NCBI GenBank assembly: GCA_023052935.1
Contig: CM041292.1
Location: forward strand, 97,021,237 to 97,085,236
From: Piezodorus guildinii
Taxonomy: Eukaryota; Arthropoda; Insecta; Hemiptera; Pentatomidae
Direction: 5' to 3'
Length of the DNA stretch: 64,000 nt
Shown here: piece after piece, positions 36,331 to 48,903 of the stretch
Position numbering within the stretch: position 1 is the first letter of the stretch
How the letters are laid out: the number at the start of each line of letters is the position of its first letter
Program-made: the position numbers and the translations under genes
The notes under the pieces: model-generated
The model's database searches: none
The model's input: only the letters and a program-made list of their open reading frames with translations
What the model was told of the DNA's origin: nothing

Positions 36331-37649
36331 ATTAATTAAAAAATAAAACATTTCTTCCAGGAAAAATAAAATAATTACACGATCGAAATAATGTTTCGTT
36401 TTAAATACAGCAAGTAAATCTGAAAATAGACAAAGAGATAAAATCATTTTATAAAACACTGACACTGACATTCGAAGTATAATTAAACTTACAATAAATA
36501 CGTATTACTATATTCTTTTGCTTGAGTTTTATTAAATGTAATTTCTTTTTAATGATATAATAAATAAAATGGGTAAGTTTTTGTGTAGTTCTTGAAAGCA
36601 AAAGTTGGTTAAGCTATATATATTTTATTTTTTTTTCCCAAGTTTATATAAGAATTTACCAATAATTATCCATGGAGCCTATTTTAACAAAATATTAGTT
36701 TTGACAAATAAGTAGCCTTACCTTCACTTCTTCCAGTGATACCATGCGTCACAATAATTTAAAAAAGAATTGAATAAAATATGAAAAAACTTCAGTGAAA
36801 GTTGTCATAATGATACTGATAAGTTCGCTATTGGGAATGAATTTAATAGTAAATATGTTGGTAGGGATTACTAAACAAAATGTTTGTTTATGGTTTTTAA
36901 TTCCATAGAAATTACAGTTTTAAATCTCTGAGGGCTCAGTAACTAAAAAATGTTTGTACAAACATATTTGGAAATAAGTCGAGTTATAACAACAAAATTA
37001 TGAAAACATCCTTGAATTTTTTATTTAAATAATGATACACAAAATAAATATTTTTAACAAGTTCATTGTAATTATTTGTGGGTAATTACGATATATACTT
37101 TTTTTTTTAATTACATTTTCATTTTTAGTTCTGAGTATCCTGATTAAAAAACTCTTTAAATTATATTAGATTCTCTATCTTTATAAACTGACGAATTATT
37201 GGCATAATATGTCTCTTATGAATTACCATATACTTTTTTATAAAAGCTTAATGCCCTGATTCTAATACAGTCAATATATTTTCTCTTGCTTCATAAATGT
37301 GTTATGGACGTAAACATATTCCATAGGCAGTCAATTTAAAACCAACTGAGTCATGTTAACATAGATTTACAAGGATCATCATTGGTTGCATTGTAACATT
37401 AGTGCCAAATCTCGAAACAAACAGCCCTTAAAGAAAATAAATAAAAATAGATTCGGAGAAAAACCGCGGCCGACATACGGTGGACATCTTTTTAAAAATT
37501 ATATGTTAGGATCTTACATGTCTTGTAATATGAAACCTCAAAGTAATAGGGAAGGATTAAAATTGAAAAAATATATAATTGATTCATTATTACAAAAAAT
37601 AAAGCAACAATTTAAAAAAGTATATTTATTTTTAGTGTAAGAAGTGTGG
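36331..37649. other. Upstream flank of VAMP7
   Basis: AT-rich. The 84-codon open frame at 37386-37640 has no recognisable domain. The promoter of VAMP7 should lie toward the right edge of this stretch. Confidence 0.5.
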
Positions 37650-37979
37650 AGTGCTTAAGTATTCAGGAACTAGTAGCCGTTATTAAGAGCAGCAGCTCTG
37701 ATGTGTAACTGGTTACTTATCGGTCACAGGTAGTTCCAGTTCCTGTCAATTCGTCTAGTAATGCTCAACTCAGCTCCTCGAGTTCAGTTCCTTTGTGTTA
37801 GATCTGCGATGCATTGTTGTGTATGCAACTGCTAGCCTACTGCGAAATTTCGCATTTCTTGTTTATTGGTCATGCCAGTATTCATTTATCATTATCTCTG
37901 AATAATCAACCAGTTATTTATTTAAAATTAAATTAAATAACGTGAAATATTAGTGAAGAAGTTGCAAAACTGTTACAAG
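37650..37979 (+). other. VAMP7: VAMP7 non-coding first exon (predicted)
   Basis: A locally GC-richer stretch ending in a strong donor, CAAG|GTAGGT (exon end 37979). It pairs with the acceptor TTTTTTTTCATTGTAG at 38883 ahead of the start codon. Its 5' limit is unknown; TCAGTT near 37786 could be an initiator. The exon is inferred from splice signals and position; no transcript evidence is available. Confidence 0.5.
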
Positions 37980-38920
37980 GTAGGTTAGGGCATATACAAT
38001 TTTATGTTTGGGAAATTTTAAAAATATTTTCATCATTGCAATTAAGTCCAAATTTTTAAGAAAATTTATGTGGTTATTTGTATAGCTACTTCAGTAAAAA
38101 TGTATTTGGTGTATTTTAATGTTTGCTGATTGTGATGCTACTGGGGTAAGATTATTCATAATTTATTTTTGCATTTATATAGTTCACTGTGATTAATTGA
38201 AAAGCTAAATTAATTCATCTCATTTCTCATTATAAACGTTTTATTTATTAACATTTCATGAGCTACTGATTTATTCTCAATTTTTCTGATTGTTATTGGC
38301 AATGTGCAATTGCTTTGTCTTTTCCGATTTCGTTTTTTATTATAACTACACTTACTTTATAATTAATAGTTTAAGTGAGTTATGTAACTAGAACTGATAA
38401 TCTGCAGTAAACATTGCTCTAAATAATTTCATTGGTTAGTATTAAAGCTTGATTGGTTTGTTTTAAAACTAGTATCATTTTGTTAGGATAATTTGATCTA
38501 AAGATTATATTAATTTTAATTTAGAAAAAGTGACATTTACCATTAGTATGTAACTGTTGATGATCAATTATTGTTGTTAATTGTTAGTTGACATTTAATT
38601 GTGTTAATATGTTTGGTTATTCAAATAGGAAGAGGGCTCAGCTATCTAATATATGACTAATATGTTTATCAATCAACTTTCTGTGAGATTGCTAGTTTTA
38701 GTACAGTACTTTCTTCATTTTATATATAAATATAACTTGAGATTTTAATAGCCCAAATCGAACATTTTTACTATCTTGTACTTTTATCTCTGTTTGTTTT
38801 TTATATTTACAGTAGAAATCTTTATTTAATTTTGATTAAGTATAACAAAACAAATGGTCATGATTGTTTTTTTTTCATTGTAGGTACAACCTGAAAAGCT
38901 CTTGAAATCAAATAAAAAAC

Positions 38921-41900
38921 ATGCCTATTCTGTACAGTGTTATATCCCGAGGAACCATTGTATTAGCAAGTTATGCTTCTTGCCCAGGAAATTTTCAAGA
39001 AGTAACAGAGCAGATTTTAGCTAAAATTGGTCCTGAAGATGGAAAACTGTCTTTATCCCACAGCAGTTATCTTTTTGATTACATATGTGAAAATGGGATT
39101 ATATATATGTGTATTACCGATGATGTAAGTTCTAACTTTAATAATTTGTGTTATTAATTTGTTGAAGTACGTAATGAGTTTAAAAAAAAAAAAAAAAAGT
39201 GGTGTTGTAGAACCTTAAACCACTATTACATAATACCAGTCTAACTGTATTACGCATTTTCTTTATTGAATGCTGTGCTTTACTTAAAATTAAAATGATG
39301 CATCATTTATATTATAAAATTAGGTTTAAAATGGAGAGAGTAGCCATTATTTTATTTTATATTTTGAAAAATACTTGATAAACCAACACTTTTAACTTTT
39401 ATATGTACATTATTGATATAGGCTCATTGCTCAGTTCCAGTTTTATTATTTGTTAGTTATATGTCATATTTCAAAATTTTTTAGCCTAATGGCATTTTTC
39501 TCTTACACTATTATGTAACACATTTTAATTGAACCATGTGCTGTTTTTTTTTTTAGGAATTTGAAAGGTCCCGTGCTTTTCTATATTTGAATGATATCAA
39601 GAGGAAATTTTTGGCATCTTTTGGCCTTAGAGCTAAAACAGCTATTGCATATGCCATGAACAATGAATTTTCACCAGTACTACGAGCACAGATGGTAAGT
39701 TTTATAGAGTTAAATACTTGTATGCTTAAACTGATCCCTGATCGTAATATTGTTTATTTGTTGTAAGAATGCAGCTGTAATTTATTCTAGAGCTTTAAAC
39801 GAGTAATTGATAATTCTGTTATTGGGGTTAGCCAGTCTTTAACTATATTTATTTTATCTTTGTGATTAATATAATCTTTATTTTTTCTATTAAAATTCTC
39901 TGAGAGAGCAAATCTCTTGCTGGATGAAGAGTACTTATGTCATTTTTGTTTAAAACTAGCTCTGTATAACAAGAGTTATAAATGTGAAATAACCCTATGA
40001 TCACCACTTACATAAGTAATTTCATGAGTTTGTTGGAAAAAATCAAATTTTTAGATTTATCATATCTCGTTTGTTATTATAGATGTTATTAATATCTGGT
40101 GCTGAGTTGATGCATTATTTAGTGCTCTAGATACATTATTTTTTCTTTGGAATTTGTTTTTTTTTTTTTTTGGTTAAAAATAAATAACTGCGAAATGTCT
40201 CATGCTCTCAGGGAAAAGATGAAAACAAAAAATCAAATTCCCTAAGGGTACAACCCAATGTTTGGTCATTGTTGCAATCTCTCTCGTACAATCACCCTGA
40301 AATTCGACCTAAAATTTAGGCTGAAACGGTACAATAAATTACAATTTACTTAATGAAAGTGTTTTGATGACTGTACCCCGAATTAACCTCTCCTCAATAT
40401 CTACATACAGTCAATCATTCTTACATCATTTTGATTTCCCTTATTTGCATATTTCTTAAAATTAACCCTTACCAGTGATATTTTTGAGTTAGTTTTACTT
40501 TGGCACTTAGTTATATTAGAATTCATATTATTGTCATTGGAATCTATTTATTTGTTTCTAATCTATTTATTTATATGTTTCTTATTTTAATATTTGTTTG
40601 CAGAAACATTACTCTGAGGCTAAAGATATTGATACTATTTCCCGTGTGCATAGTGAACTAGATGAACTTAAGGATATAATGGTTCGAAACATAGGTTTGT
40701 ATTTTCTGAATTTATTTTACTAAAGATAACCAAATCTTGGATAGAATCTATAAATTTTAGACAAATAAATTGGTATTTAGTAATTTTTCAAATACTAAAA
40801 GGAATTGATCCGGTTGGCGGTTCGGTGAATGAAACAATTGAGTAGTTCCAACAGTTTTTTTTTTTTTGCCAACGTTTCGACCCCCCATTGTGGGTCATCA
40901 TCAGGGCTAAAAAGATGCACTTAAAATAAGTTTAAATATACTATTTTAAAAACTATTGTGCTAGAGAATGTCAATATTGTAACATAAAAGAAACTAGATG
41001 TGTAAAGAAATCAATTAATTAAATTACAATGACAAAGGTATAATAATGAGAGGGCTATACAGAGCAGATAATGACAAAAGATAATTTACAAATACAAATA
41101 CATAAAAGAAAAATTATATGAAATAAAAAACATTGAAAAATGGAGTACAGTGGAGATACGTACCGTGTTGTAGGCGAATGGTATTCCATTATACCTTTGT
41201 CATTGTAATTTAATTAATTAATTTCTTTACACATCTAGTTCCTTTTATGTTATAATATTGACATTCTCTAGCGCAATAGTTTTTAAAATAGTACATTTAG
41301 TCTTATTTTAAATGCATCTTTTTTTGTATCTTTGGCAAAAAATAAACTGTTGAAACTACTCAGTTGTTTACCCGGACTAATTCCTTTTAGTAATTCTCAA
41401 CGGTCAACTAATTATATCCACTATAATGTTTCAAATACTTTCATTCTTTTTTATTATTGGGTACTAATAAAGAATTTAGAATGTTATGTAAATAACTTTT
41501 AACTTTTTTTAGAATGTTGAAACAATTATTTGTTATTATATTTATCTAGTTTGCTTTAGTTATACTATATTTTCTAATTCTATTAATAATACAGGATGTT
41601 TAATACAGCCTTTGAATTTTGGTTTATATATTCAAGATTGATTATTAGTATTTTTTTCAATTTATATTCCATAATTAAAAATAATTTTCATTTGGTGAAC
41701 TGTTTAAAATTTATTTTAGTTGATTTTATTGCAATTACATTTTTAATTATATCGTTTCGATTTCAGATAATGTTGCTATGAGAGGGGAAAATGTTAAACT
41801 TCTTGTTGACAAAACTGAGCAACTCAGTAAAACATCAGTCACATTTAGAAGCCAGAGTAGACATTTACAGAGATCTCTGTTCTGGAAAAATGTCAAAATT

Positions 41901-44900
41901 TATGTCATTATATCTGTTGTATGCATTGTAAGTAATGTTTCTTTTATTATGAAAATTGTTAAATAATGAACCTATTTGTGCCTACCTATTATTTATTAAT
42001 TTGATTTCTTTAAAAAAAACTAAATGAATAATGAATTTTTGGATCCAAATGGTCCAGGAATGCTGACAATTTTTTTATTTTATGCTGTAATTATGTGCAG
42101 GAGCTCCTAAAATTGTTTACTGTTTCAATTTTATACTATGTTTTATCAATTCAAACATATAATAAAGGCAAGATATCCTCTTAATTAAGTTATTTGCGAA
42201 GTCTGACCTTCCAATACTTGTAATTGAAAATAAATTTCTAGAAAAGAAAATAGCACTTATTATATATTTAGCTGTCTAACTACATTGGGCTATTATATGA
42301 TACTCAGCATACTGAATCGATCCATAAGAGATTTAGGTGCCATTATGTTATGAGAAGGGAGTTGTGCATTTCCGCAGCACCTGGGCTGGTATTTCAGACT
42401 ATTTCTCCCATTAGCGATAGAGGGTCCCAACTTCTCTCGCATGTCTTCTGACCTCTGGGACTCCATGGAGAGGTGCATAGCTGATATTTATTTTAAGGTT
42501 ATTGGACAATACTGTAGGCCTACAGTGTATCAGTCAACTGGGTTGGATAGAAAGTAATTTCGGTTTTTATAGCAAAATAAAACTTAATTCTTTTTATACA
42601 AAATATGAACTTTAAATTGTCAAATATCTTCCTTCTGTTTGGTGACATTTTGCCATATTTCTTGTAATTTCATATTTCTACGCTCTTGAAACTTCTGGTC
42701 CTTATCAGCAAAAAACTCAATCAAGGGGAAGTTGAGATCATCATTATTATTGCAAGTTTCACCATTTAAAAAGTTTTATAAACCTTAAAATAATGATAGT
42801 CTGACTGTGCTAAGTCGGGGCTATATAAGGGATGCAACATCACTTCCCAACCAAGCTCCAATAATTTTGCACGTATTGCTAAAGCTGTGTAAGGCCTCAC
42901 GTTTTCGTGGTGAAACACGATTCCTTTGTGATTTGCTTTATTCAGGCCTTTTCTCGTTGATTGCTTCATCCAAGTTATTGGCAATAAATATCTGAGTAGA
43001 TTGTTCAGTTGTTTGGAAGCAGCTCAAAATACACAACACCATTACAATCCCACCAAATTGAAAGCATGATCTTGAGCATGAGCTTCATAATATGTCCAAG
43101 ATGTTTCATGTGATATATTGTAAAACATTTAATCTTTTAGTCTCTCGCACAGTTATATGACAATACGATTCAGTTATGGCTTTCATTTAGTCATCAACAG
43201 AAGGTCACTCAGAACATTAATCATCTTTAAGTGAAAAATCTTGAGAACAAAAATTTTTAAACCACTTCTGACACGTGCGTTCTGTTAAACAGTTAATACC
43301 GTAAACTTCACATATCTCTTTGTGAACCTCAGTCACTTTCTTGCCTTTATGAAAATAAAAAAGTAGAATATGTCGATTATGCTTATTTTTGCTCTACATG
43401 TTAAAAGTGACTGTAAACTAACAGTTGTAAACAAAATTACCTGGAATTCGTTTCTATAGCGACCTAAAAGTTTCAACTAGTAAACCTCAAAAGAAATATG
43501 TTTTTACATTTACAAAAGAATAACAAAAAATACAAAAATATTTATTGGTGCAAGCCGAAAGTCTTTTCTTGCCATTCTATTAAAAACAGAGCCCGATTCT
43601 CTTTCTCATGAATACTGAAATCCTAGAAACTTTTAATGTTAAGAATTACAATATCATAATATTAATATCGGGTTGATGCAAAATTAATGCAGGTTTTTAG
43701 TAGGTATTGTAAATACGCCATATCTTTACTTTAACCATAGATATTTAATCAAAATAATTTCCATCTGAATCAATGCACTTTTGCCAACGTTCAACAAGCT
43801 TTCTTATTCAACCAGAAAAAAAATCCGAATCCCTGGACTCAATGAAATCACGAAAAGAATTTTCAATGTCGTCCTGGTTTTGAAAATTTTTCTCCCTCAA
43901 AAAGTTGTCCAGATGCCTGAAAAAGTGGAAGTCTGTAGGAGAGAGGTCAGGTGAATAAGGCGGATGTTGGAGAACTTCATAGCCCAACTCGTGCAGTCGT
44001 CGAAGCGTTGGTTGTGCAACGTGTGGTCTGGCGTTATCGTGGAGCAGGATCGGCCCCTTCCGATTCATCAATGCTGGGCAAAGACGTTGCAATTTTTGAT
44101 TCATGCTGTCAATTTCTTGACAGTACTTGTCAGCAGTTATAGTCTCACCTCGATTGAGAAAGCTGTAGTGAATAACACCAGCATTATACCACCAAACTGT
44201 GACCATAACCTTTTTTGGGTGCAGGTTGGGCTTCGGGAAAGGTTTTGGTTGTTCATCTTTGCCCAGCCATTGGCTAGAACGCCTTCTGTTGTCGTATAAG
44301 ATCCATTTTTCATCGCACGTCACAATGCGATCGAGAAATGGATCATTTTTATTGCGTGTCACAAGCATGGAGCAGATTTCAAAGCGGCGATTTTTTTGGT
44401 GGTCGTTTAATTGGTGTGGCACCCACTTGGCCAACTTTTTTACCTTACCAATTGCTTCCAAGTGGCGTACAACTGTGGATTGGTTCACACCGAGTTCCGC
44501 CGCCATTTCTCGTGTGGTTTTGGTTGGGTCTTCTTCCACTTTTGACCTCAGCTGGTCGTTGTCCAGAGCAAGATGACGGCCCCGACCTTCCTTGTCTTCG
44601 AGGTCGAAATCTCCTCTGCGAAACTTCTGGAACCAACGCTGCACCGTGCACTCATTAATAGCCCCCTGACCCCACACTTCATTAATATTACGAGCCGTTT
44701 GCGCAGCGCTGGGCCCTAATTTAAATTCGTAAAAATAAATTTGACGAAAATCGCACTTTGACATTTTCGATTCAAGACCTTTGAACACACTGAACAAAAC
44801 GATTTTACTAAACAAATTCATGGTGAAAGAGAGGGTATTAGATAAGGTTTGTTTTGGTATAATAATGATCAATGTTAGGATTAGCTTTGTTTACACAATT

Positions 44901-45757
44901 GGAATTAAGATATTGCAATAGAGGAAACTTGCATTAATTTCGCATCAGCCCAATATATCATTGATGAAAATACATAATGATTCTTAAATGTATTGATAAA
45001 AAATGTATTGATTTTGATCATATAATTTGTATCAAGAGAAACCAAAAGTAATAAGGATACTCGTTAGTTTTGGTGATTAATACTTTATTATTAATAATAT
45101 TTTAATGGTAGAAATTCTATGTTATTAATACTAATTAAATGTTTAGTAATTAACAATATTAATTTATTGAGTTGGATTTAATTGAAAATAGATCTTTTTC
45201 AGTTAATTAAGTGGGCAAGGAAAGTATTTGATATTAATTATAAAATATAGTTTGAGACCTTTGGGCATAAATTTTGAATAGTTATATTTGGATGTTGTAG
45301 AGATGTTAAAAAAAAAAAAAAATATGGATAGTTGCAGAAATGGTGATATGGTCATTAAGGTGATATAGAAACAATGAAAGAAATGTAGATGGGAGGATCT
45401 CATTCTGTCTGTTCTTATAGAAATATTAAAATAAATGTAGATGGAAAGATCTCATAATGTCTGTTCTAGAAGATAAAATAAAGGGCTTCATTAAAATTCA
45501 ATAATAAAATAAATGTATTCAAATCTAGGCATATAGGCTGTTTTCTCTTGAACAAACTTTTAAATGGCCTTTCTTAAAGCTGAAATATTGTACCAAAATC
45601 ACTATCTTGAAATTATTGAGTTGTCTTATTTTTTACCTGTGACCTTTATACGTTCTTTTGATAAATTTTTAAATGACCACGCTTATTTTTGTTTTAGGTT
45701 ATTCTTTACATTCTACTGGCTATGAGCTGTGGTGGACTCTTCTTACCCAGTTGTTAA
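38921..45757 (+). CDS. VAMP7: VAMP7, longin R-SNARE (five coding exons)
   Basis: Vesicle SNARE that drives fusion of late endosomal, lysosomal and secretory vesicles by pairing with target-membrane Q-SNAREs. Coding exons: 38921-39124 (exon begins 38884), 39557-39694, 40604-40694, 41767-41927, 45698-45757. All have GT donors and AG acceptors and the phases join into 217 residues, against about 220 in vertebrates. Residues 1 to about 115 are the longin domain (starts MPILYSVISRGTIVLASYAS; 'NFQEVTEQILAKI'; 'DYICENGIIYMCITDD'). Residues about 125-185 are the R-SNARE coiled coil with MVRNID at 140-145, the zero-layer Arg region. About 186-207 is a C-terminal membrane anchor, ending in CGGLFLPSC as in other VAMP7 proteins. 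No lesion seen. The introns hold a Penelope-like dimer and two mariners. Paralogue confusion (VAMP8, YKT6) is excluded by the longin-plus-anchor layout. Confidence 0.96.
40797..41428. mobile_element. Small Penelope-like inverted dimer in VAMP7 intron
   Basis: Two truncated 3' ends of the Penelope-like element lie head to head. The left arm, on minus, starts near 40797 with tactaaaaggaatt and contains the ggtcatcatcagggc block (40893-40907). The right arm, on plus, ends near 41420 with the one-sided tail taattctcaacggtcaacta / attatatccac. They meet near 41172. The 11-bp duplication TTTCAAATACT flanks the whole (40786-40796 and 41429-41439), so the pair was inserted as one unit. No coding sequence remains. 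The arms are diverged from each other, so it is older than the copy at 50.3 kb. Confidence 0.82.
42541..43577 (-). pseudogene. Decayed mariner element
   Basis: About 1.04 kb with imperfect terminal inverted repeats: GGTTGGATAGAAAGTAATTTCGG at the left; the right end read outward-in starts GAATGGCAAGAAAAG and also reaches CTTTCGG. On the minus strand a 72-codon frame (42766-42984) keeps the distal catalytic region: 'FHHENVRPYTALAIRAKLLE' followed by the 'YSPDLAQSDYHYF' block. The usual HDN triad reads HEN, so the second catalytic Asp is Glu, and upstream parts are broken by stops. Non-autonomous relic in the last VAMP7 intron, of a different mariner subfamily from its neighbour. Confidence 0.8.
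43668..44953 (-). mobile_element. Mariner transposon, nearly intact
   Basis: 1,286 bp, the normal mariner length, flanked by TA on both sides (43666-43667 and 44954-44955). The terminal inverted repeats are of about 28 bp; the left starts TCGGGTTGATGCAAAATTAA and the right, read inward, TTGGGCTGATGCGAAATTAA, so they differ at about four positions. It lies in the last VAMP7 intron in antisense orientation. Confidence 0.93.
43745..44872 (-). pseudogene. Mariner transposase, one premature stop
   Basis: DD34D transposase that cuts and pastes the element at TA sites. The frame is open 44872-43808; the probable start is the ATG of MSKCDFRQIYF, about 36 codons in. The N-terminal half carries two helix-turn-helix DNA-binding regions ('AAQTARNINEVWG' and 'TREMAAELGVNQSTVVRHLE'). 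WVPHQL follows, then the catalytic blocks 'IVTCDEKWILYDNRRR' (first Asp), 'LLHDNARPHVAQPTL' (second Asp) and 'PPYSPDLSPTDFHFF' (third Asp, exactly 34 residues after the second). A TGA at 43808-43810, probably from a Gly codon, cuts off the last about 20 residues, although the frame stays open and family-like to a stop at 43745. It resembles the cecropia/Hsmar1 group. Without the C-terminal tail it may or may not be active. Confidence 0.9.
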
Positions 45758-46900
45758 CATTTTCTGATCTGATTGAGAGAACCAAAAGGAATTTACAACC
45801 CACTGGAAAATGAATATTATTACATTGACCTAGAAGTGATTTTTTTTAAAAAAATGACTTGTTTGTTGAGTCTTAAGTAAAACCTTTTAAGAATGTTACA
45901 TAAATTACATTTTCATTTTAAACATTAATTAATGTTTTAAATTTTGAAAGTTTACATCTGCTGCATTCGTTATTTTAAATGATGAATTTTTGTGCTGTAT
46001 TACTTATAATATTTAATTTCTGTTTGTACTTTGTGTTTAGATTGCAATGCTTTTTTGCTCAGCCTCTAGTCCGAAAAATTTAGTAATTATTTGCACTGTA
46101 TTTTATTTCTTTTTGTTGCTATTTTTCCATGACGTCTTTGGTGGATCACTCATATTATCCTTGCCACTCTCCTTCATCTGTGCACTAGTCTAGTGTATTG
46201 TATTTTTAAAGTATTTAACTGTGATAAAATAATTTCAATTTTTGTAGCTTCAGCTATTATTAAATGTTATATTTGTTAATTTAATCATGTTAAAATATTG
46301 TTTTTCTTTTCTATATTGTATGGTTGCGTTTGTAAAATGGCAATGTATATTATGGTGGCTCCACATGCTTGTCAATGACAAGTGCCCACAAGCTCAAGCA
46401 CATAGGAATGGTTTGTTTGGATTGGCTTGCCTAAGCATGCTCTTTATTTTATATACCTAAATCGCTTAGTGTTTGTGATGCTGTGATTGACATGCTTGTG
46501 GAGCCACCTATATAGTTATTATGTTATACTTCATATTTTATAATAATCGTTTCTATTAACAATTATAAATAATATATTTTTGAGGGTGTATTTGAAAATG
46601 CTATTCAGTTTTCTCCTATTGCATTTTTTATAAAACTCAACTTCAATAATGCTATTATTATAAAAAAAAAAGAAATTATATTTGTCTGTTGTAAAAGAAA
46701 GTCTTATAATCCTTTTCCTTATATACTTTTTTTTCTTCTTAAGCAAAATATAAGATATCTAATACATTATTTTTAATCGTTAACAGGAGATTTTGTTTTG
46801 ATATTGCTAGTACTTACACATTTAATATCATATGTGTAATAAACTCAGTATGGATTATATTCATATTGAACAATAAATTTCAAGAATAAAGAAAATGTAA
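45758..46900 (+). other. VAMP7: VAMP7 3' untranslated region (predicted)
   Basis: AT-rich sequence after the stop codon. The first strong cluster of AATAAA poly(A) signals is near 46834-46890 (AATAAA at about 46835, 46872 and 46885). The end point is inferred from these. It includes the small TIR element at 46354-46508. Confidence 0.55.
46354..46508. mobile_element. 155-bp MITE in VAMP7 3' UTR
   Basis: Terminal inverted repeats of 23 bp with about two mismatches: GGTGGCTCCACATGCTTGTC at the left against the reverse complement of the end GACATGCTTGTGGAGCCACC. No coding capacity. The target duplication is unclear (TAT/TA-rich flanks), so the superfamily is not assigned. If the 3' UTR is as predicted, the mRNA would carry a stable terminal-stem hairpin. 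Confidence 0.75.
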
Positions 46901-47689
46901 ACATGAAGTTTCATTCTTTATCTTGATAAACATACACACTAACTTTATGAGTTGCTTTTTAATGTGTGAGTTCCTATATACATTACCGTTGCAAAACCGT
47001 TCACATTTTTTATTAAGATTTTTGGAATACACCCTTATTAGAAAGATTAAGGTGTACTCGACTGATATTAGTTAATTCTAAAATAGTTAGTTGGAAAATA
47101 TAATAAAAATGTAAAGAATATATTGTAAAATTAATTTAAGGTATTTAATTTGTAATTTTCGATGCAATGGTAAGAACTATTATATTCTGTAATATTAAAT
47201 CTTAGGAATTTTAAAATTATATCGTGTATGAATATGCACTTCAATGAAATCTGTAAATACAAGAAAAAGTGTATACATTAATGAAAATAATGGAAATCTA
47301 GTACTACTATTTTTCCTAAATTGTTGTTTGTTTTATTTTCCCTTATAACTAACCTGATTTTAAATTATTATTCATGTATTATTTTATTGGGGAGAATAGG
47401 TATATATAAATACAAGTTTTAATATAGGATTATTTTTGTAAACCTGGAGAAATTAAGTGAAAAAATGTGTTGGGTTAAATTAAAATATAGGGTGGAAATG
47501 TCAGACTCTATTTATACAAATTGATATTTTTGACTTCTACACTTCTGGTTAAAAGTTAATAATGAAGGTTTTACAAACAAAATTCTCATTCTTAATCCTC
47601 AGATTTAAATGTTAATATTATACTCAGATTGTGCCTAAAAGAGTTTTTTTTTTAAATTTAACAATAATAATACAGAGCGAAATGGGGGC
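46901..47689. other. Intergenic DNA downstream of VAMP7
   Basis: AT-rich; no gene or repeat recognised. Confidence 0.5.
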
Positions 47690-47990
47690 TCTTCTAAACT
47701 ATCTAATTCTTCTCAATATAAATCTTACAATCCAAAATTCTCAATGCTTCTTACTTTGTAAGGAATGAACTAATCTTTAATGAACACCAATGTTCCATAT
47801 GTTGCTGATTTGGCCTGAGCCAGATAGCATTCCTTTCATGATAAAACCCATTTCATTTCTTCTACTCCTGATAATCCAACAAGGCATCTGAAAAGAAGAT
47901 GGCTCTAAACCTTCTAGTTTAGAATATTTTTGGAGTGCTACCAATGGGTAGTTTCTCTAATATTTTTATAGTTAAAATCATATTTCCTTG
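47690..47990 (+). repeat. Repeat C, best copy
   Basis: Contains 'catatgttgctgatttggcc' and 'ctaccaatgggtagtttctc', shared with the copies near 14.5 kb (reverse) and 12.3 kb. The second string contains an 8-bp inverted repeat, ctaccaat/gggtag-like. Function and class unknown. Confidence 0.5.
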
Positions 47991-48384
47991 ATGTGTTTTT
48001 AGAATAAACATTAATAATAAATGAATAATTGATTAAAGCATCTGTCAGAGTCTGCCCATATTTGTTTTTGTGAACTTTGTTGCAGTGAAGATTTTTAAAA
48101 GAATTATTTTAAAAAAAAAACTAAATTATCATCTATCCCATTTACCAGGTTAAACAGAGCTGGTAGTAACCAAGTATTGCTCATTTTAGTCTAGATAATT
48201 TTCAAGCATCATATTACTGTCACAACCCTAAAATGATTTGCAAATTTTCAAAGTAATTCTAAACGGTTCATATAGATACTATTAAAAATACTTTTAGCTA
48301 CAAGGGCTTCTTGTCTTATCGTTTATAAGTGCTATAAAACTTTTTAAAGGATTGCAATTTGACAATTTTGTGCACAATACATGT

Positions 48385-48757
48385 TTCCCTTCATTTAACT
48401 ATATATGAAATATATAGTAAGGAAAAGTTTTGCAATCATGGAAATTTTAGTTTTCAATGGAAATACATGTTAAAGGTTCCCTTAAGTCCAAATAACTAAG
48501 TCCCAAAAGGTCTGTGTGTTAATTTATGTGTGTCTCCATATATGTGTGTGGTAAGTCTAGCACGAGAACGAAACGTTACTGAAATTTTATATTTAAGACA
48601 ACCTTTCGCCTGAGATGTTACAGCAATATTTTCACTAAAATCGGTTGACCTACAGTGCTACTTTATACCATTATATATTTTTGTACGTTTTTACAATTTT
48701 CTCAGAAACGATATATCAATGTAAAATTTAATGGGCTTTAATATCATGTAGCACATA
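48385..48757 (+). repeat. Repeat A 5' half
   Basis: Begins 'aactatatatgaaatatata' (48398) and runs through 'gtaaggaaaagttttgcaat', 'gtccaaataactaagtccc' and 'aatgggctttaatatcatgt'. It stops at 48750, where an S1 3' half begins. Confidence 0.7.
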
Positions 48758-48903
48758 AAAAAGTGGTCCTGAGCCTGTGCGATGTCATGTACTCATTAAA
48801 GATCCTCATCCTAATGAAATCTAGATAGGCAAAATGTAGGACTCCCACTATCGCATTACCCAATTAGCCACAGTAGTATAAAGTGAGGTTAAATTAATAA
48901 ACT
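48758..48903 (+). mobile_element. S1 SINE 3' half
   Basis: Starts at 'aagtggtcctgagcctgtgc', passes the 'tactcattaaagatcc' and 'aggactcccactatcgcat' blocks and ends 'gaggttaaattaataaac'. It lacks the tRNA-like head, as expected for a 5'-truncated insertion. Confidence 0.75.

Noticed and set aside
37386..37640. 84-codon open frame upstream of VAMP7
   Set aside because: No domain and low-complexity Lys/Asn-rich composition; position fits promoter flank better than a gene.
43951..44658. Plus-strand open frames of 63-125 codons
   Set aside because: They are antisense shadows of the mariner transposase.
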